This document shows, piece by piece, positions 51,579 through 62,764 of a stretch of DNA of 64,000 bases. The notes beneath the pieces were generated by a model. That model was not told the origin of the DNA. It worked only from the letters and a program-made list of their open reading frames with translations, and made no database searches. Position numbers and translations under genes: made by a program. Position 1 is the stretch's first letter; each line of letters begins with the position of its first letter. This stretch comes from Chrysogorgia sp. JL179-B06 (lineage: Eukaryota > Cnidaria > Anthozoa > Scleralcyonacea > Chrysogorgiidae): contig JAYKKM010000150.1 in assembly GCA_035772405.1 (NCBI GenBank), forward strand, positions 460,062-524,061, written 5' to 3'.

Positions 51579-53084
51579 TATAGACGATGTAGTAAAAACC
51601 GTTGGAAGAGTGCTCAATGGAAATCCAGAGCATATTATAGTAAAAATTCAAAGACTCAACAGTTGTGACTAGACATTTTATTACTAGTTAGTTTCGTGCC
51701 ACACACAAATGGTGTAGTACTCTTCAGATAAAATGGTCTAATGACTAAGATGTGATTATACAGAGAATTATATAGCTATCTAAATTAGGAAGTACGTTAA
51801 TAAAGTTCTGAATGTTCATTAGTTAGTTTGAATTTTCAAAAATTTTAACCGTTTGTAATACTATATACATGAATCTATCCACTTGAGATTTGAGTATAAT
51901 AGATAAGTGGTTGTCAAAAATAGATGAACAAAAACAGACCGAAAGGCTTATCATAGGATATGTTTCAAAACCGCATTAAATTATAAAATTATAAAATTAC
52001 GTTACAAAGTTTCTAAATAGGAATTTATTGGCATGTCTACATGATGACACGAGTTCGTTGCGTTTGTTTCACGGTGGCCAGAGAAGGTTGACAGATAATG
52101 AAATATTTCTCCCACAAACATAAGCTGCATCTGTTTGAAGTATTGCTGTAGGGTCTAGCTTTCTTGAGGACTTTCCATTTGATATTATAGTCAACACGCT
52201 TATCTTTAAGTTGCCAGACATGCTTGCTTAGCTCGGTGGAGTGTTTCTTTCCGATGTTGTTGAATGAGGATTTGTGGTTGGTGAATCTTGTTTTAAAAGT
52301 GTTTGCAGTAAGGCCGACATATGTTTGGTCAGGCTTGTTGTCGGTGGTGGTGACTGTAGCTTGGTATACAACAGATTTAGTTAGGCATTGGCCAAGTAAA
52401 GGACAATTGTCGCGTTTTCTGCAGTTGCATTCGTTGTCGTTGGGTTTATGTTGGTCATTCTCAGTCTTAAGGATAGTTTTGTTATGTCCGTCGATAGTTT
52501 GTTTAATGTTGTTCATACAGGTGTAGCTGATTTTGACAGTATTCCTGTTGAAGATTTTGTGAAAACTGTGGTTTTCATTAAATTCTTCGTCAAGAATTTT
52601 GAGGAACGTCTGGCCGATGTTGGTGGAAACGTTCTTGCTGTATGGTGGGTTGTACCATGTCACGTTTCTATGTCGTTTCTTGTTTTGGCTAGTGGGCGCA
52701 CTTGGTGGTGGTAGGGGTTGAAATTTTAGTTGGTGGTTATACCCACTATGTTCGAGGGCTTTCTGGTACAAGGGTGTTGCACGGTTAAATGATTCTTCAT
52801 CAGATGAAATATCAGAGAGACGTTTGTTGATGGATTCTGGGATGTTCTTGATAATTATAGGTGGGTGGTTAGACTTGCTGTGGATGTACAAGGGCACGTT
52901 GTTAGGTTTGGTGTAAGGCATATGTTTACCACTAACCACTGGTCAAATTGAGGGTCACATCAAGAAAGTCTACTGATTTCTTGTTGGCTTCGATGGTAAT
53001 TTTCAGACCGTGCTCTTTGAAAGTGGCGCACAGGTCTTTTTTGGTTAATTCAACCTGGCGAGGAGATACTTTAATAATCCCGAG
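51579..53084 (-). mobile_element. Penelope-like element copy A, minus strand, 5'-truncated
   Basis: Holds the end of the RT (52940-53084) and the linker plus GIY-YIG region, read on the minus strand with one ORF at 52037-52939. Visible parts: SGKHMPYTKPNNVPLYIHSK, NCRKRDNCPLLGQC, then TYVGLTANTFKTRFTNHK, the GIY-YIG core. The end is frameshifted (LATVKQTQ instead of LATVNKRN). It meets copy B head to head at 53084/53085. A (TA)n run lies just beyond its 3' end. Confidence 0.85.
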
Positions 53085-54125
53085 GCTAGACGTTCCTCAA
53101 AATTCTTGACGAAGAATTTAATGAAAACCACAGTTTTCACAAAATCTTCAACAGGAATACTGTCAAAATCAGCTACACCTGTATGAACAACATTAAACAA
53201 ACTATCGACGGACATAACAAAACTATCCTTAAGACTGAGAATGACCAACATAAACCCAACGACAACGAATGCAACTGCAGAAAACGCGACAATTGTCCTT
53301 TACTTGGCCAATGCCTAACTAAATCTGTTGTATACCAAGCTACAGTCACCACCACCGACAACAAGTCTGACCAAACATATGTCGGCCTTACTGCAAACAC
53401 TTTTAAAACAAGATTCACCAACCACAAATCCTCATTCAACAACATCGGAAAGAAACACTCCACCGAGCTAAGCAAACATGTCTGGCAACTTAAAGATAAG
53501 CGTGTTGACTATAATAACAAATGGAAAGTCCTCAAGAAAGCTAGACCCTACAGCAATACTTCAAACAGATGCAGCTTATGTTTGTGGGAGAAATATTTCA
53601 TTATCTGTCAACCTTCTCTGGCCACCCTGAACAAACGCAACGAACTCGTGTCATCATGTAGACATGCCAATAAATTCCTATTTAGAAACTTTGTAACGTA
53701 ATTTTATAATTTTATAATTTAATGCGGTTTTGAAACATATCCTATGATAAGCCTTTCGGTCTGTTTTTGTTCATCTATTTTTGACAACCACTTATCTATT
53801 ATACTCAAATCTCAAGTGGATAGATTCATGTATATAGTATTACAAACGGTTAAAATTTTTGAAAATTCAAACTAACTAATGAACATTCAGAACTTTATTA
53901 ACGTACTTCCTAATTTAGATAGCTATATAATTCTCTGTATAATCACATCTTAGTCATTAGACCATTTTATCTGAAGAGTACTACACCATTTGTGTGTGGC
54001 ACGAAACTAACTAGTAATAAAATGTCTAGTCACAACTGTTGAGTCTTTGAATTTTTACTATAATATGCTCTGGATTTCCATTGAGCACTCTTCCAACGGT
54101 TTTTACTACATCGTCTATACTATAT
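53085..54125 (+). mobile_element. Penelope-like element copy B, plus strand, GIY-YIG end only
   Basis: Starts abruptly inside the linker and carries an open frame from 53183 to 53701 (MNNIKQTIDGHN to FLFRNFVT). It is nearly identical to copies A and C over this stretch. The 3' untranslated part (53702-54125) mirrors 51579-52020. Together A and B form an inverted repeat with arms of about 1 kb. Confidence 0.85.
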
Positions 54126-56640
54126 ATACGCTCCTTTTGTGTCGAGCACTCTTCGTATCAACCTTTGACATGGAATCAACAAATTTTGACTACTCGATTA
54201 AGAATATCCCACTACCATCACAGAAGGATTGTAAAAGAAAACTAATCGAGAAAACAGAACTCCTCTGCAGACGGATGCGTTGGAGAGCATTCTTCTACCT
54301 TAATCCAAACCTTAATACCAAGAAAGAAGAAACATATGGATTTAATTCAAAAAGATCGCCACCTCAAATGCTTAACTTTGAAAACAAACTAATAAATATG
54401 ATCAATAACCTTAAGTTCAGAAATATCAACTGCAGATTCCAAAACCAACTATCTTCAGATGCACGAAACATCAAGAAATCCAACGAACTTCTCGTCCCTG
54501 CTGACAAAACCACCAACTTTTACAAAATGGACACCACTTCCTACAACGATCTCCTACAGAAGAACATTACTAAAACGTACAAGAAAGTCGGTTCTACCGC
54601 CATTTCCTTAATTGAAAATGAAACCAAATCTATTGTTGAGCAATTAAACCTCGATGACAGAATCAACATCACTGCTAAAAGAGAAGCCTTCATCACCTTG
54701 AAAGACCACAAACCCAACTTTGCTAACAGCCCTACCTGCCGACTCATCAATCCCACAAAGTCCGAAATTGGTAAAATAAGTAAACAGATCCTCGACAGAA
54801 TTAACAAGAAAATTACTAACGCCATTATCCTCAACCAATGGAAAAACACAGCCTCCGTCCTGACCTGGTTCAACAACATCGTAAACAAAAACCAGTACTC
54901 CTTCATTGCATTCGACGTGGTTGAATTTTAACCATCAATCTCACTTGACCTTCTGAATGCTGCATTAGATTTCGCTTCTAGCTATGACAACATCACGGAA
55001 GATGAGAGACAAATCATCATCCACGCCAAAAAATCATGCCTATTTAACTCAGGAGAACAATGGTGCAAAAAATCATCATCGAATTTCTTTGATATCACCA
55101 TGGGCAGCTATGACGGTGCTGAATCTTGTGAACTTGTCGGTTCCTTTCTCCTCCACCTCATCATCATGAAACACGGCAATAATTTCGGTCTATATAGAGA
55201 TGACGGCCTCGGGATTATTAAAGGATCTCCTCGCCAGGTTGAATTAACCAAAAAAGACCTGTGCGCCATTTTCAAAGAGCACGGTCTGAAAATTACCATC
55301 AAGCCAACAAGAAATCAGTAGACTTTCTTGATGTGACCCTCAATTTGACCAGTGGTAAACATATGCCTTACACCAAACCTAACAACGTACCCTTGTACAT
55401 CCACAGCAAGTCTAACCACCCACCTATAATTATCAAGAACATCTCAGAATCCATCAACAAACGTCTCTCTGATATTTCATCTGATGCACCCTTGTACCAG
55501 AAAGCCCTCGAACATAGTGGGTATAACCACCAACTAAAATTTCAACCCCTACCACCACCAAGTGTGCCCACTAGCCAAAACAAGAAACGACATAGAAACG
55601 TGACATGGTACAACCCACCATACAGCAAGAACGTTTCCACCAACATCGGCCAGATGTTCCTCAAAATTCTTGACGAAGAATTTAATGAAAACCACAGTTT
55701 TCACAAAATCTTCAACAGGAATACTGTCAAAATCAGCTACACCTGTATGAACAACATTAAACAAACTATCGACGGACATAACAAAACTATCCTTAAGACT
55801 GAGAATGACCAACATAAACCCAACGACAACGAATGCAACTGCAGAAAACGCGACAATTGTCCTTTACTTGGCCAATGCCTAACTAAATCTGTTGTATACC
55901 AAGCTACAGTCACCACCACCGACAACAAGTCTGACCAAACATATGTCGGCCTTACTGCAAACACTTTTAAAACAAGATTCACCAACCACAAATCCTCATT
56001 CAACAACATCGGAAAGAAACACTCCACCGAGCTAAGCAAACATGTCTGGCAACTTAAAGATAAGCGTGTTGACTATAATATCAAATGGAAAGTCCTCAAG
56101 AAAGCTAGACCCTACAGCAATACTTCAAACAGATGCAACTTATGTTTGTGGGAGAAATATTTCATTATCTGTCAACCTTCTCTGGCCACCGTGAACAAAC
56201 GCAACGAACTCGTGTCATCATGTAGACATGCCAATAAATTCCTATTTAGAAACTTTGTAACGTAATTTTATAATTTTATAATTTAATGCGGTTTTGAAAC
56301 ATATCCTATGATAAGCCTTTCGGTCTGTTTTTGTTCATCTATTTTTGACAACCACTTATCTATTATACTCAAATCTCAAGTGGATAGATTCATGTATATA
56401 GTATTACAAACGGTTAAAATTTTTGAAAATTCAAACTAACTAATGAACATTCAGAACTTTATTAACGTACTTCCTAATTTAGATAGCTACATAATTCTCT
56501 GTATAATCACATCTTAGTCATTAGACCATTTTATCTGAAGAGTACTACACCGGCCATTTGTGTGTGGCACGAAACTAACTAGTAATAAAATGTCTAGTCA
56601 CAACTGTTGAGTCTTTGAATTTTTACTATATATATATATA
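54126..56640 (+). mobile_element. Penelope-like element copy C, the longest copy
   Basis: The ORF starts ATG at 54170 (MESTNFDYSIKNIPLPSQKD) and covers N-terminal domain, RT and GIY-YIG to a TAA at 56263. RT motifs: FITLKDHKPNF, FIAFDVVEF then PSISLDL, MGSYDGAESCELVG and GLYRDDGLGIIK (catalytic DD). The endonuclease reads CNCRKRDNCPLLGQC then YVGLTANTFKTRFTNHK. Two lesions break it: a TAA inside the FYPSI-type motif at 54929, and a 1-nt loss near 55305. Copy A has the uninterrupted sequence at the second site. Domain order RT then GIY-YIG is canonical for EN-plus Penelope-like elements. Confidence 0.85.
54170..56265 (+). pseudogene. RT plus GIY-YIG polyprotein of copy C (one stop, one frameshift)
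   Basis: See the element entry for motifs. Intact blocks are 54170-54928, about 54930-55320 and about 55300-56265. About 700 codons without the lesions, which is ordinary for the group. The GIY-YIG part is followed by a Cys-containing tail (CNLCLWEKYFIICQ, SSCRHANKF). Confidence 0.8.
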
Positions 56641-56653
56641 TATATATATATAC

Positions 56654-58310
56654 GTGTAGGTTTTGGTCTACGAACTGCAAAGAGTGCTCAACAACATATA
56701 GTTAGAGACTATATCAATGGAGAAATACAAAACAAGTTATTGAGTGGTTTGGCAATATAAAAGATAAAGACAGACACAGTTTCATTTCATTTGACATTGT
56801 CGATTTCTATCCATCTATTTCTGAAAAACTATTGGACCAAGCTCTGTCCTGGGCTTCAAATTTGGCTACTATACCTCAAAACAACATTTCAATAATAAAA
56901 CACGCTAGAAAATCTCTCCTTTTCAATAGCGGAATTTCATGGATAAAAAAAGATAGCAAGAATTTGTTCGACGTTACCATGGGCAGTTTCGACGGCGCGG
57001 AAATTTGTGAGCTCGTAGGCCTTTTCATTTTAAACCACCTAAGTAAGAAATTTGGCAAAGAAAGCATCGGCCTATATAGAGATGACGGTTTGGCTATCAT
57101 AAAAAGTAAATCAGCACGTTTAGCAGACAAAACAAGAAAAGATCTCCACAAAATTTTCGAGCAATTTGACCTAAAAATCACCGCCGAATCAAATTTACGT
57201 ATAGTAAACTTTTTAGATGCAACTTTCGACCTCAACAATGGAAACTATAGGCCCTATAGGAAGCCCAATGACGATCCGCTATACATAAATATGCACTCTA
57301 ACCATCCACCAAGCATAACAAGGCAACTATACCTGTATCAATTAACAAACGCATTAAACTCCTTTCGTCAGATGAGCAAACTTTTCAGGAATCTGCACCC
57401 TTATATCAGAACGCGCTTAGGCACAGCAACTTTAATCATGAACTTAGCTACACTCATGATACACCGCAACGACCACGTAGGAATAGGCAACGCAATATCA
57501 TTTGGTTCAACCCACCATTTAGCAAGAGTGTCAGCACTAACATAGGACGTAATTTCCTTAGCCTAATTGACAAACATTTCCCTCCGCGCCACAAGCTCCA
57601 TAAGATTTTTAACAGAAATACAGTTAAAGTAAGTTACAGCTGCATGAACAATGTTAAGTCAATAATCACTAAGCACAATGCACGCATAGCTAGGAACATC
57701 AAACCGCAGGATAGGGACGCTACTAATTGCAGTTGTAGAGAGAACACCATTTGCCCGCTTCAAGAACAATGCATGACTAGAGACATAGTATACAAAGCAA
57801 CAGTGACAGTAAACATCACAAACGAAATAAAACACTACATTGGTATGACTGCAACCACATTCAAAGAGCGATTGGCCAACCACACTAAATCTTTTCAACA
57901 TAAAAAGCATGAAAATGACACCGAACTTTCGAAATATATTTGGACATTGAAAGAAAACAATAAAGATTTCAGTATTAATTGGCAAATTCTAAAACATTCT
58001 ATTTCGTACACAGGAGGATCAAAACGATGCAATTTATGTTTAGAAGAAAAATTTTGTATTTTAAAAGAAAAAAACAAGAATAGTTTACTCAACAAAAGAG
58101 CGGAAATAATTTCACAGTGTCGTCATCGTAATAAATTTCGCGTAATCAACGCAAACAAAGCCATGACCTCACGCTTTGTCCCCCACATACGCCCCCACTT
58201 TCCGGCAGAAAGCCTATAAATAAGCGGTCATCCCTTTCGATATTGTCACTGCCTGAAGATTCTTTTACAGATGAAACAAGTTGTAGCAGACCAGTTTTGA
58301 GGTAAGCGAA
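56654..58310 (+). mobile_element. Penelope-like element copy D, diverged family, 5'-truncated
   Basis: Begins within the RT: FISFDIVDFYPSISEKLLDQ, MGSFDGAEICELVGLFILNH, GLYRDDGLAIIKSK. The frame breaks near 57325 and resumes as the linker, then NCSCRENTICPLQEQC and HYIGMTATTFKERLANH (GIY-YIG). It ends TAA at 58219. It keeps the intact FYPSI motif that copy C has lost. It differs from A-C at many residues, so it is a separate lineage. Confidence 0.83.
56832..58219 (+). pseudogene. RT / GIY-YIG ORF of copy D, frameshifted
   Basis: RT open frame at 56832-57545 goes out of phase after HSNHPPSI near 57325. The correct frame then gives SINKRIKLLSSDEQTF and FNPPFSKSVSTNIGRNF. The endonuclease frame 57644-58219 is open. 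No start codon region is present, so only the 3' two thirds survive. Confidence 0.8.
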
Positions 58311-58314
58311 AATC

Positions 58315-58349
<35 letters not shown>

Positions 58350-58557
58350 TATATGTATATATACTATTACGCTCCTTCACTTCGGTGTCGTTGAGCACTC
58401 TGTGAAGTTGCTGACTACCCTTGTGGTAGTTTGAGCACTCTGGCCCTACACCGCTTCACGCTCTCTAGATGTGCGCATGACCGCTGTTTGTCCCACAAGC
58501 GGTTGTCACCGGCAATCGTTTGTGTATAATTAGCTCTCATGCCCATATCTATAGATC

Positions 58558-58618
58558 GTACCAAGCTACAGTAGTACTGATGAGCTGTGGAACAGCGAAA
58601 CACGTGTCTGTAGATATT

Positions 58619-58622
<4 letters not shown>
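58558..58622 (+). ncRNA. Hammerhead-type self-cleaving ribozyme motif near the Penelope-like elements
   Basis: Core CTGATGA at 58577-58583; stem II GCTGT (58584-58588) pairs ACAGC (58592-58596) around a GGA loop; GAAA at 58597-58600; stem III of A-U and C-G around ACGT; predicted cleavage after the C at 58608 (GTC). Stem I is the weak point: three pairs next to the core, or CTACA (58566-58570) with TGTAG (58609-58613), plus GTAC/GTAC further out. The very short stem III is like the hammerheads reported in Penelope-like elements. No transcription data. Confidence 0.75.
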
Positions 58623-58669
<47 letters not shown>

Positions 58670-59330
58670 ACAATGGGAAAATGTATAGATATTTCCTTTA
58701 AAAATACAAATGACAATCTTCGCAAATCGTTTATTTTGGATAAAGGTTGTTAAAATACCTAGCATGCAGTTATGGAATTGTTGTGATCATATTTAATCTG
58801 TTTGGTTGGACCATTTTCGTGTAGCTAGAAGCAAAGAACTTGCTTTTATTGCAGAAGGGTTTTCAACCGGAAAAAGGCTTTGTCACGATTCAAGTTTCTG
58901 CTTGTCATAAAACGCCTTACCTGCAGAAATGAACAAAAAAAATGGCCGTTACTTGAAGGTTAACTACTTGAAGACCTTAGCATCTCATTTTACAGTGAGT
59001 TACATATAGAGCGAAAATATTAAAATGAAGATTCTGCTTATCGAGTGGTTCGTCTAGCGCTAAATATATGTGTGCCGCTAGCGCGCAACGAATACCAGTG
59101 CAAGTGGCGAAAGATCGTCAGTTTCCGTTGCTCGCGATGATTGAATTAAAGGCTCAGTTCAACAATGACGCCTGAAAGGTTCATCAACCTGAAACTACTT
59201 AACGCTGACAAGCAGAAAACAGACAAACTTTGCTTTCTAATAGTGGCGTCGCAAATACATTTGTTGATCGCAAAGATAATCGTAAAAGTAATTTCGGTAG
59301 TTTTAAAGTATCTACAGCCAAAATATGTTT
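58670..59330. other. Sequence without recognised features
   Basis: No gene, RNA or repeat recognised after the last (TA)n run. Confidence 0.4.
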
Positions 59331-59334
59331 ACTG

Positions 59335-59690
59335 ATATAGATTGTATACATGAAGCAAATAGTTGAAAAATGATTTCAGCTTTGCGTCAGTGATATAACT
59401 CTATAACGGGTTTTTTGTCCAAAATGCCAACGAGTGTGACGTATGCAAATCGGGAATTTGACTTTCTTTATTGTGAAAAAATTTTTGAGTGAAAAATTAA
59501 GTTCATAGATCTCTGGTATAGCGTTCAAATATACCATCAACGTTTGAATAGCGTAGATTCTGGCTGCTATTAATGGCTCAAAAAGCGGACAAACAAACCA
59601 AATTTGACTCACAAATGATTGCAAATGAGCTATTTCTTTTGTTATGGCCGCAAGAATTATGGGTACTGACGTCATGTCGACGGAGCGCCA
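59335..59690. repeat. Dispersed repeat (GAAGTGAATAGTTGAATG family)
   Basis: TATACATGAAGCAAATAGTT, AGCTTTGCGTCAGTGATA and AATCGGGAATTTGACTTTCT follow the copy at 31010. Confidence 0.6.
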
Positions 59691-59707
59691 TTATAGGTGA
59701 ATTTCGA

Positions 59708-60295
59708 AACTGAAATTTTCCAGAGATTTTGTCCAAACTAAGTCAAACTTACCAAACATATTTATCATACAGTGGGAACTAATTTACGGGTTTTGTTTCC
59801 ATGACAACAGGTCACGTGACGTATTGGCGACCATTTTGGATGAAAAAATAAAACGTTCTTGAGGCACGCGAATATATATATAATTTAAACAATTAAACAG
59901 CGTAATTTGATGCAAATATTGATCTAGTTTGATAAAGCTAAGTTGCCAGATTGTATCAGCTTTACCGTAAATGGAAACTTTCAGCGAATGATTTTCCCTC
60001 TAATTACAGTACACTCTAATATTTTTGTTTATGCAAATTGTTCCTACCATTCAACTTAGCATGATAAACGCAATTAAATTTTGCATCAAATTGCGCTGTT
60101 TAATTGTTTAAATTGTATATATTCGCGTGCCTCAAGAACGTTTTAAGTTTTGATCCAATATGGCCGCCAATGAGTCACGTGACATTGTTGTCATGGAAAC
60201 GAAACCGTAAATTAGTTCCTACTGTATGATAAATATGTTTTATAAGTTTGACTTAGTTTGGACAAAATCTCTGGAAAATAGAAAATTTCATTCTC
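59708..60295. repeat. Foldback with about 250-bp arms
   Basis: GAAATTTTCCAGAGATTTTG, TTTATCATACAG and TATTCGCGTGCCTCAAGAAC-type blocks appear in mirrored order on both sides of a centre near 60000. The arms include CACGTGAC and AATTTGATGCAAA. No ORF. Confidence 0.85.
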
Positions 60296-60371
60296 AAATC
60301 ATTAATAATTCATGAGCTAATTATCCAATAATAAAGACCCATCTAGTCACGCGATTGCATTTGGATGTAAT

Positions 60372-60522
60372 AGATCAAACACGAGTTTGAGTGTTTCATC
60401 AGGATCAGGGGTTCCAAACACGAGAAAACAAATGAAAACCGAGGGCGTAGCCCGAGGTAGGTTTTTATAGTTTTCGAGTGTTTGGAGTCCCCTGATGAAA
60501 CACGACAAACGAGTGTTTGATT
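60372..60522. repeat. AAACACGAGT-type hairpin element, copy 2
   Basis: AGATCAAACACGAG..GTTTCATCAGGA pairs with TGATGAAAC..GAGTGTTTGATTT. Loop GAGGGCGTAGCCCGAGG. Compare 32249-32391. Confidence 0.85.
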
Positions 60523-60733
60523 TAGCTTCTCAAACGAGTATTCCTTTAGCGATTTGCTCCCATAGCGATTTTATTTTAATATGTAGATTAAGAAATGTGA
60601 TCCAGTTCACTAGGAAGTTTCCTACAGGTTTTCATTGGGTATCAAAACTCATGCATGTGATGCGGTATACGTTCATGGATTGGCTATGATAATTCATGAA
60701 TTATTAATGAGTTTGAGAAAACACCGTGTCTCA

Positions 60734-60847
60734 GAACACTACAATACATTTGATCGGCATACGTAATTAGGATATTTGAGGAAGATCACTAGTGATCTTC
60801 CTCAAATATCCTAATTACGTATGCCGATCAAATGTATTGTAGTGTTC
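60734..60847. repeat. 114-bp perfect palindrome
   Basis: GAACACTACAATACATTTGA runs without a mismatch that I can see to the centre GATCACTAGTGATC and back. No loop. Confidence 0.92.
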
Positions 60848-60932
60848 AACTATTAACAATTAACATAACCCTCCCATGAGAGAATATCATCGAATCAAAT
60901 ATAACCTAATACTTGTGTTCATTTGAGAAGCT

Positions 60933-61075
60933 ATTTAAACAACTCCAGCTCGTGTCCCACCGGGATATCCAAACACTCGAAAACAATTAACAAAAACACT
61001 CGCGCTCGTGTTTTCATACATTGTTTTCTCTTGTTTGGATATCCCGGTGAAACACTCGCTGTCGTTGTTCAAATA
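60933..61075. repeat. Hairpin element, CCGGGATATCCAAACAC type, copy 1
   Basis: TTTAAACAACTCCAGCTCGT, then CACCGGGATATCCAAACA pair with TGTTTGGATATCCCGGTG and the end GTTGTTCAAA. Confidence 0.88.
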
Positions 61076-61089
61076 TTACGTCTCGAAGT

Positions 61090-61700
61090 CAAGAGCCATG
61101 CCTTAAACTAAGGGTTCAATTTTTTTTATACACACTGTATAACTCGACTGTATACGACTTTCATATTTTGTTACAACACAAAGATGTCCTCTTGCACGCG
61201 GCTTGCGCTCTCAATATCTCAAATTCTAAAAACAGATAATAAAGACTAAACTCAATGACTAAAAACAGACAATAAAGAATTTAATTGTCTCATTAACACT
61301 CTTAACCTTTCTCGTGCACTAACACCTCTCACTGTGAAAAACCTCAACGATTAAAAACCGCGATAATTAATTAGATTGTCACACTAACGCTCTTGAATAT
61401 TTTTTTTATACAAGTATATACTCATATAAATTAAGTATAGATTAAGTTTCATTCTGTAGTGCACTCTAATTAAAGTTTTTTTATTATTTGTTATTTCATC
61501 ATTTTATTATTTATAAAATATTACAGTGTTATTACATTATTACAATATTTATAAAATATTACAGTTACTAAGAAGGTACATGTATTAAACGTATTTCCAT
61601 ATACAGCGTTCATATGTTGAGTCTCGTCGACATCGGGTAATATCACAACAACAGCATGACATTTACCTGTCACTTCAAATTAAGTTCTCGAAGAGTCTTC
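61090..61700. other. Sequence without recognised features
   Basis: AT-rich. A splice-acceptor-like TTCGATTTACAG lies at 61721-61732, just before the TPR coding sequence. Confidence 0.4.
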
Positions 61701-61732
61701 ATCAATGTTCTTCGTTCTTCGATTTACAGCAT

Positions 61733-62030
61733 TTGAGCAACATTTGACCTACATGCAGCAGGCCAAGGAATATCACGAACTTGCCCTAGATATTCGTATC
61801 AAAGTAATCAAACAGTTAGGTTCCAACCATGTTGATGATTCTGATTCTTACAACAACCTTGGCGTTGTTCAGATAACCTTGGGTGACCAACAACAAGCCA
61901 AGAAATATATTGTAGATGCCCTAGATATTCGCATCAAACAGTTAGGATCCAACCATGTCAAGGTTGTAGATTGTTACAGCAACCTCGGCAATGTTCAGAT
62001 AACCTTGGGTGAACGCTCTACAAGTTCAGT
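61733..62030 (+). pseudogene. TPR-repeat (kinesin-light-chain/nephrocystin-like) exon fragment
   Basis: Encodes two and a half 42-residue TPR units: QQAKEYHELALDIRIKVIKQ, SYNNLGVVQITLGDQQQAKK and YSNLGNVQITLGE. Such TPR arrays are abundant in anthozoan genomes. The frame then runs into a G-rich insertion. Units are separated by about 126 nt, as expected for duplicated TPR units. It is likely a fragment of a decayed multi-copy gene. Confidence 0.65.
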
Positions 62031-62380
62031 AAAACAAGGCAGCCAAGTTAATATTAAACAAACCCACGCGCCTTCGAGGGGCAAACTAACTTTGGGGGGG
62101 GGGGGGGCAAAACCTTTTTCACGCAACCGTGTTATAAAACTGTAATTGACGTTTCTGCGAATTAAAAAAATGAGATATCCTAAAGGGAAAGTTTACAATT
62201 ACAAGTAAAACTTAAAGTAGATTCATTATTGGTATTGAGTTACCCTTGTGCCCATACGCAATTATTATGTGCTGTATTTATGTTCCAAAATAAATACCTC
62301 TAAAACTAGGGGGGCAAATTGGGGGGGGGGCAGAAAAAAAATTGGAGGGCTTGCCCCTCCCCTCGCGCCACCACTGTGAA
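62031..62380. mobile_element. Probable hAT-like insertion in the TPR sequence
   Basis: Two long G runs (62092-62107, 62318-62329) and a right end TCGCGCCACCACTG resembling hAT termini here (CAGTGGTGGCGCGA in reverse). The left end is not resolved. TPR codons resume at 62381 (EKALDV). Confidence 0.45.
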
Positions 62381-62394
62381 AAAGCCTTAGATGT

Positions 62395-62542
62395 TATATA
62401 TGAACAACGAGAGGGAGTGTTTCACCGGGATATCCAAACACGAGAAAACAATGTATGAAAACACGAGCGCGATTGTTTTTGTTAATTGTTTTCGAGTGTT
62501 TGGATATCCCGGTGGGACACGAGCTCGAGTTGTTCATATAAA
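62395..62542. repeat. Hairpin element, CCGGGATATCCAAACAC type, copy 2
   Basis: TATGAACAACGAG..GTTTCACCGGGATATCCAAA pairs with TTTGGATATCCCGGTGGGAC..GTTGTTCATA. It interrupts TPR sequence. It is the inverted counterpart of 60933-61075. Confidence 0.88.
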
Positions 62543-62764
62543 AACTCAATTGAACACAATAGTAATTAGTTATAATTTAAATTGCAGTTTACAATTTTGA
62601 AGATTATTTGCATGCGTAATTAAGATATTAGATGAACAACGTTTTTGATCTGAAATCCAGGTCACGCGTATTGTGTTGGCATGGTTCACCGGGGTATCCA
62701 ACCGCAATCACCTGATTAATTCGCCTACTCTGATTGGTTAATTAACTCATGAATTATTCATGAT

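Noticed and set aside
51370..51668. Tyr/Ile-repeat open frames on both strands
   Set aside because: Translation of a (TA)n microsatellite.
52224..52714. Plus-strand open frames of 88-100 codons, repeated in mirror at 53045-53475 and 55549-56039
   Set aside because: Antisense shadows of the GIY-YIG coding region of the Penelope-like copies.
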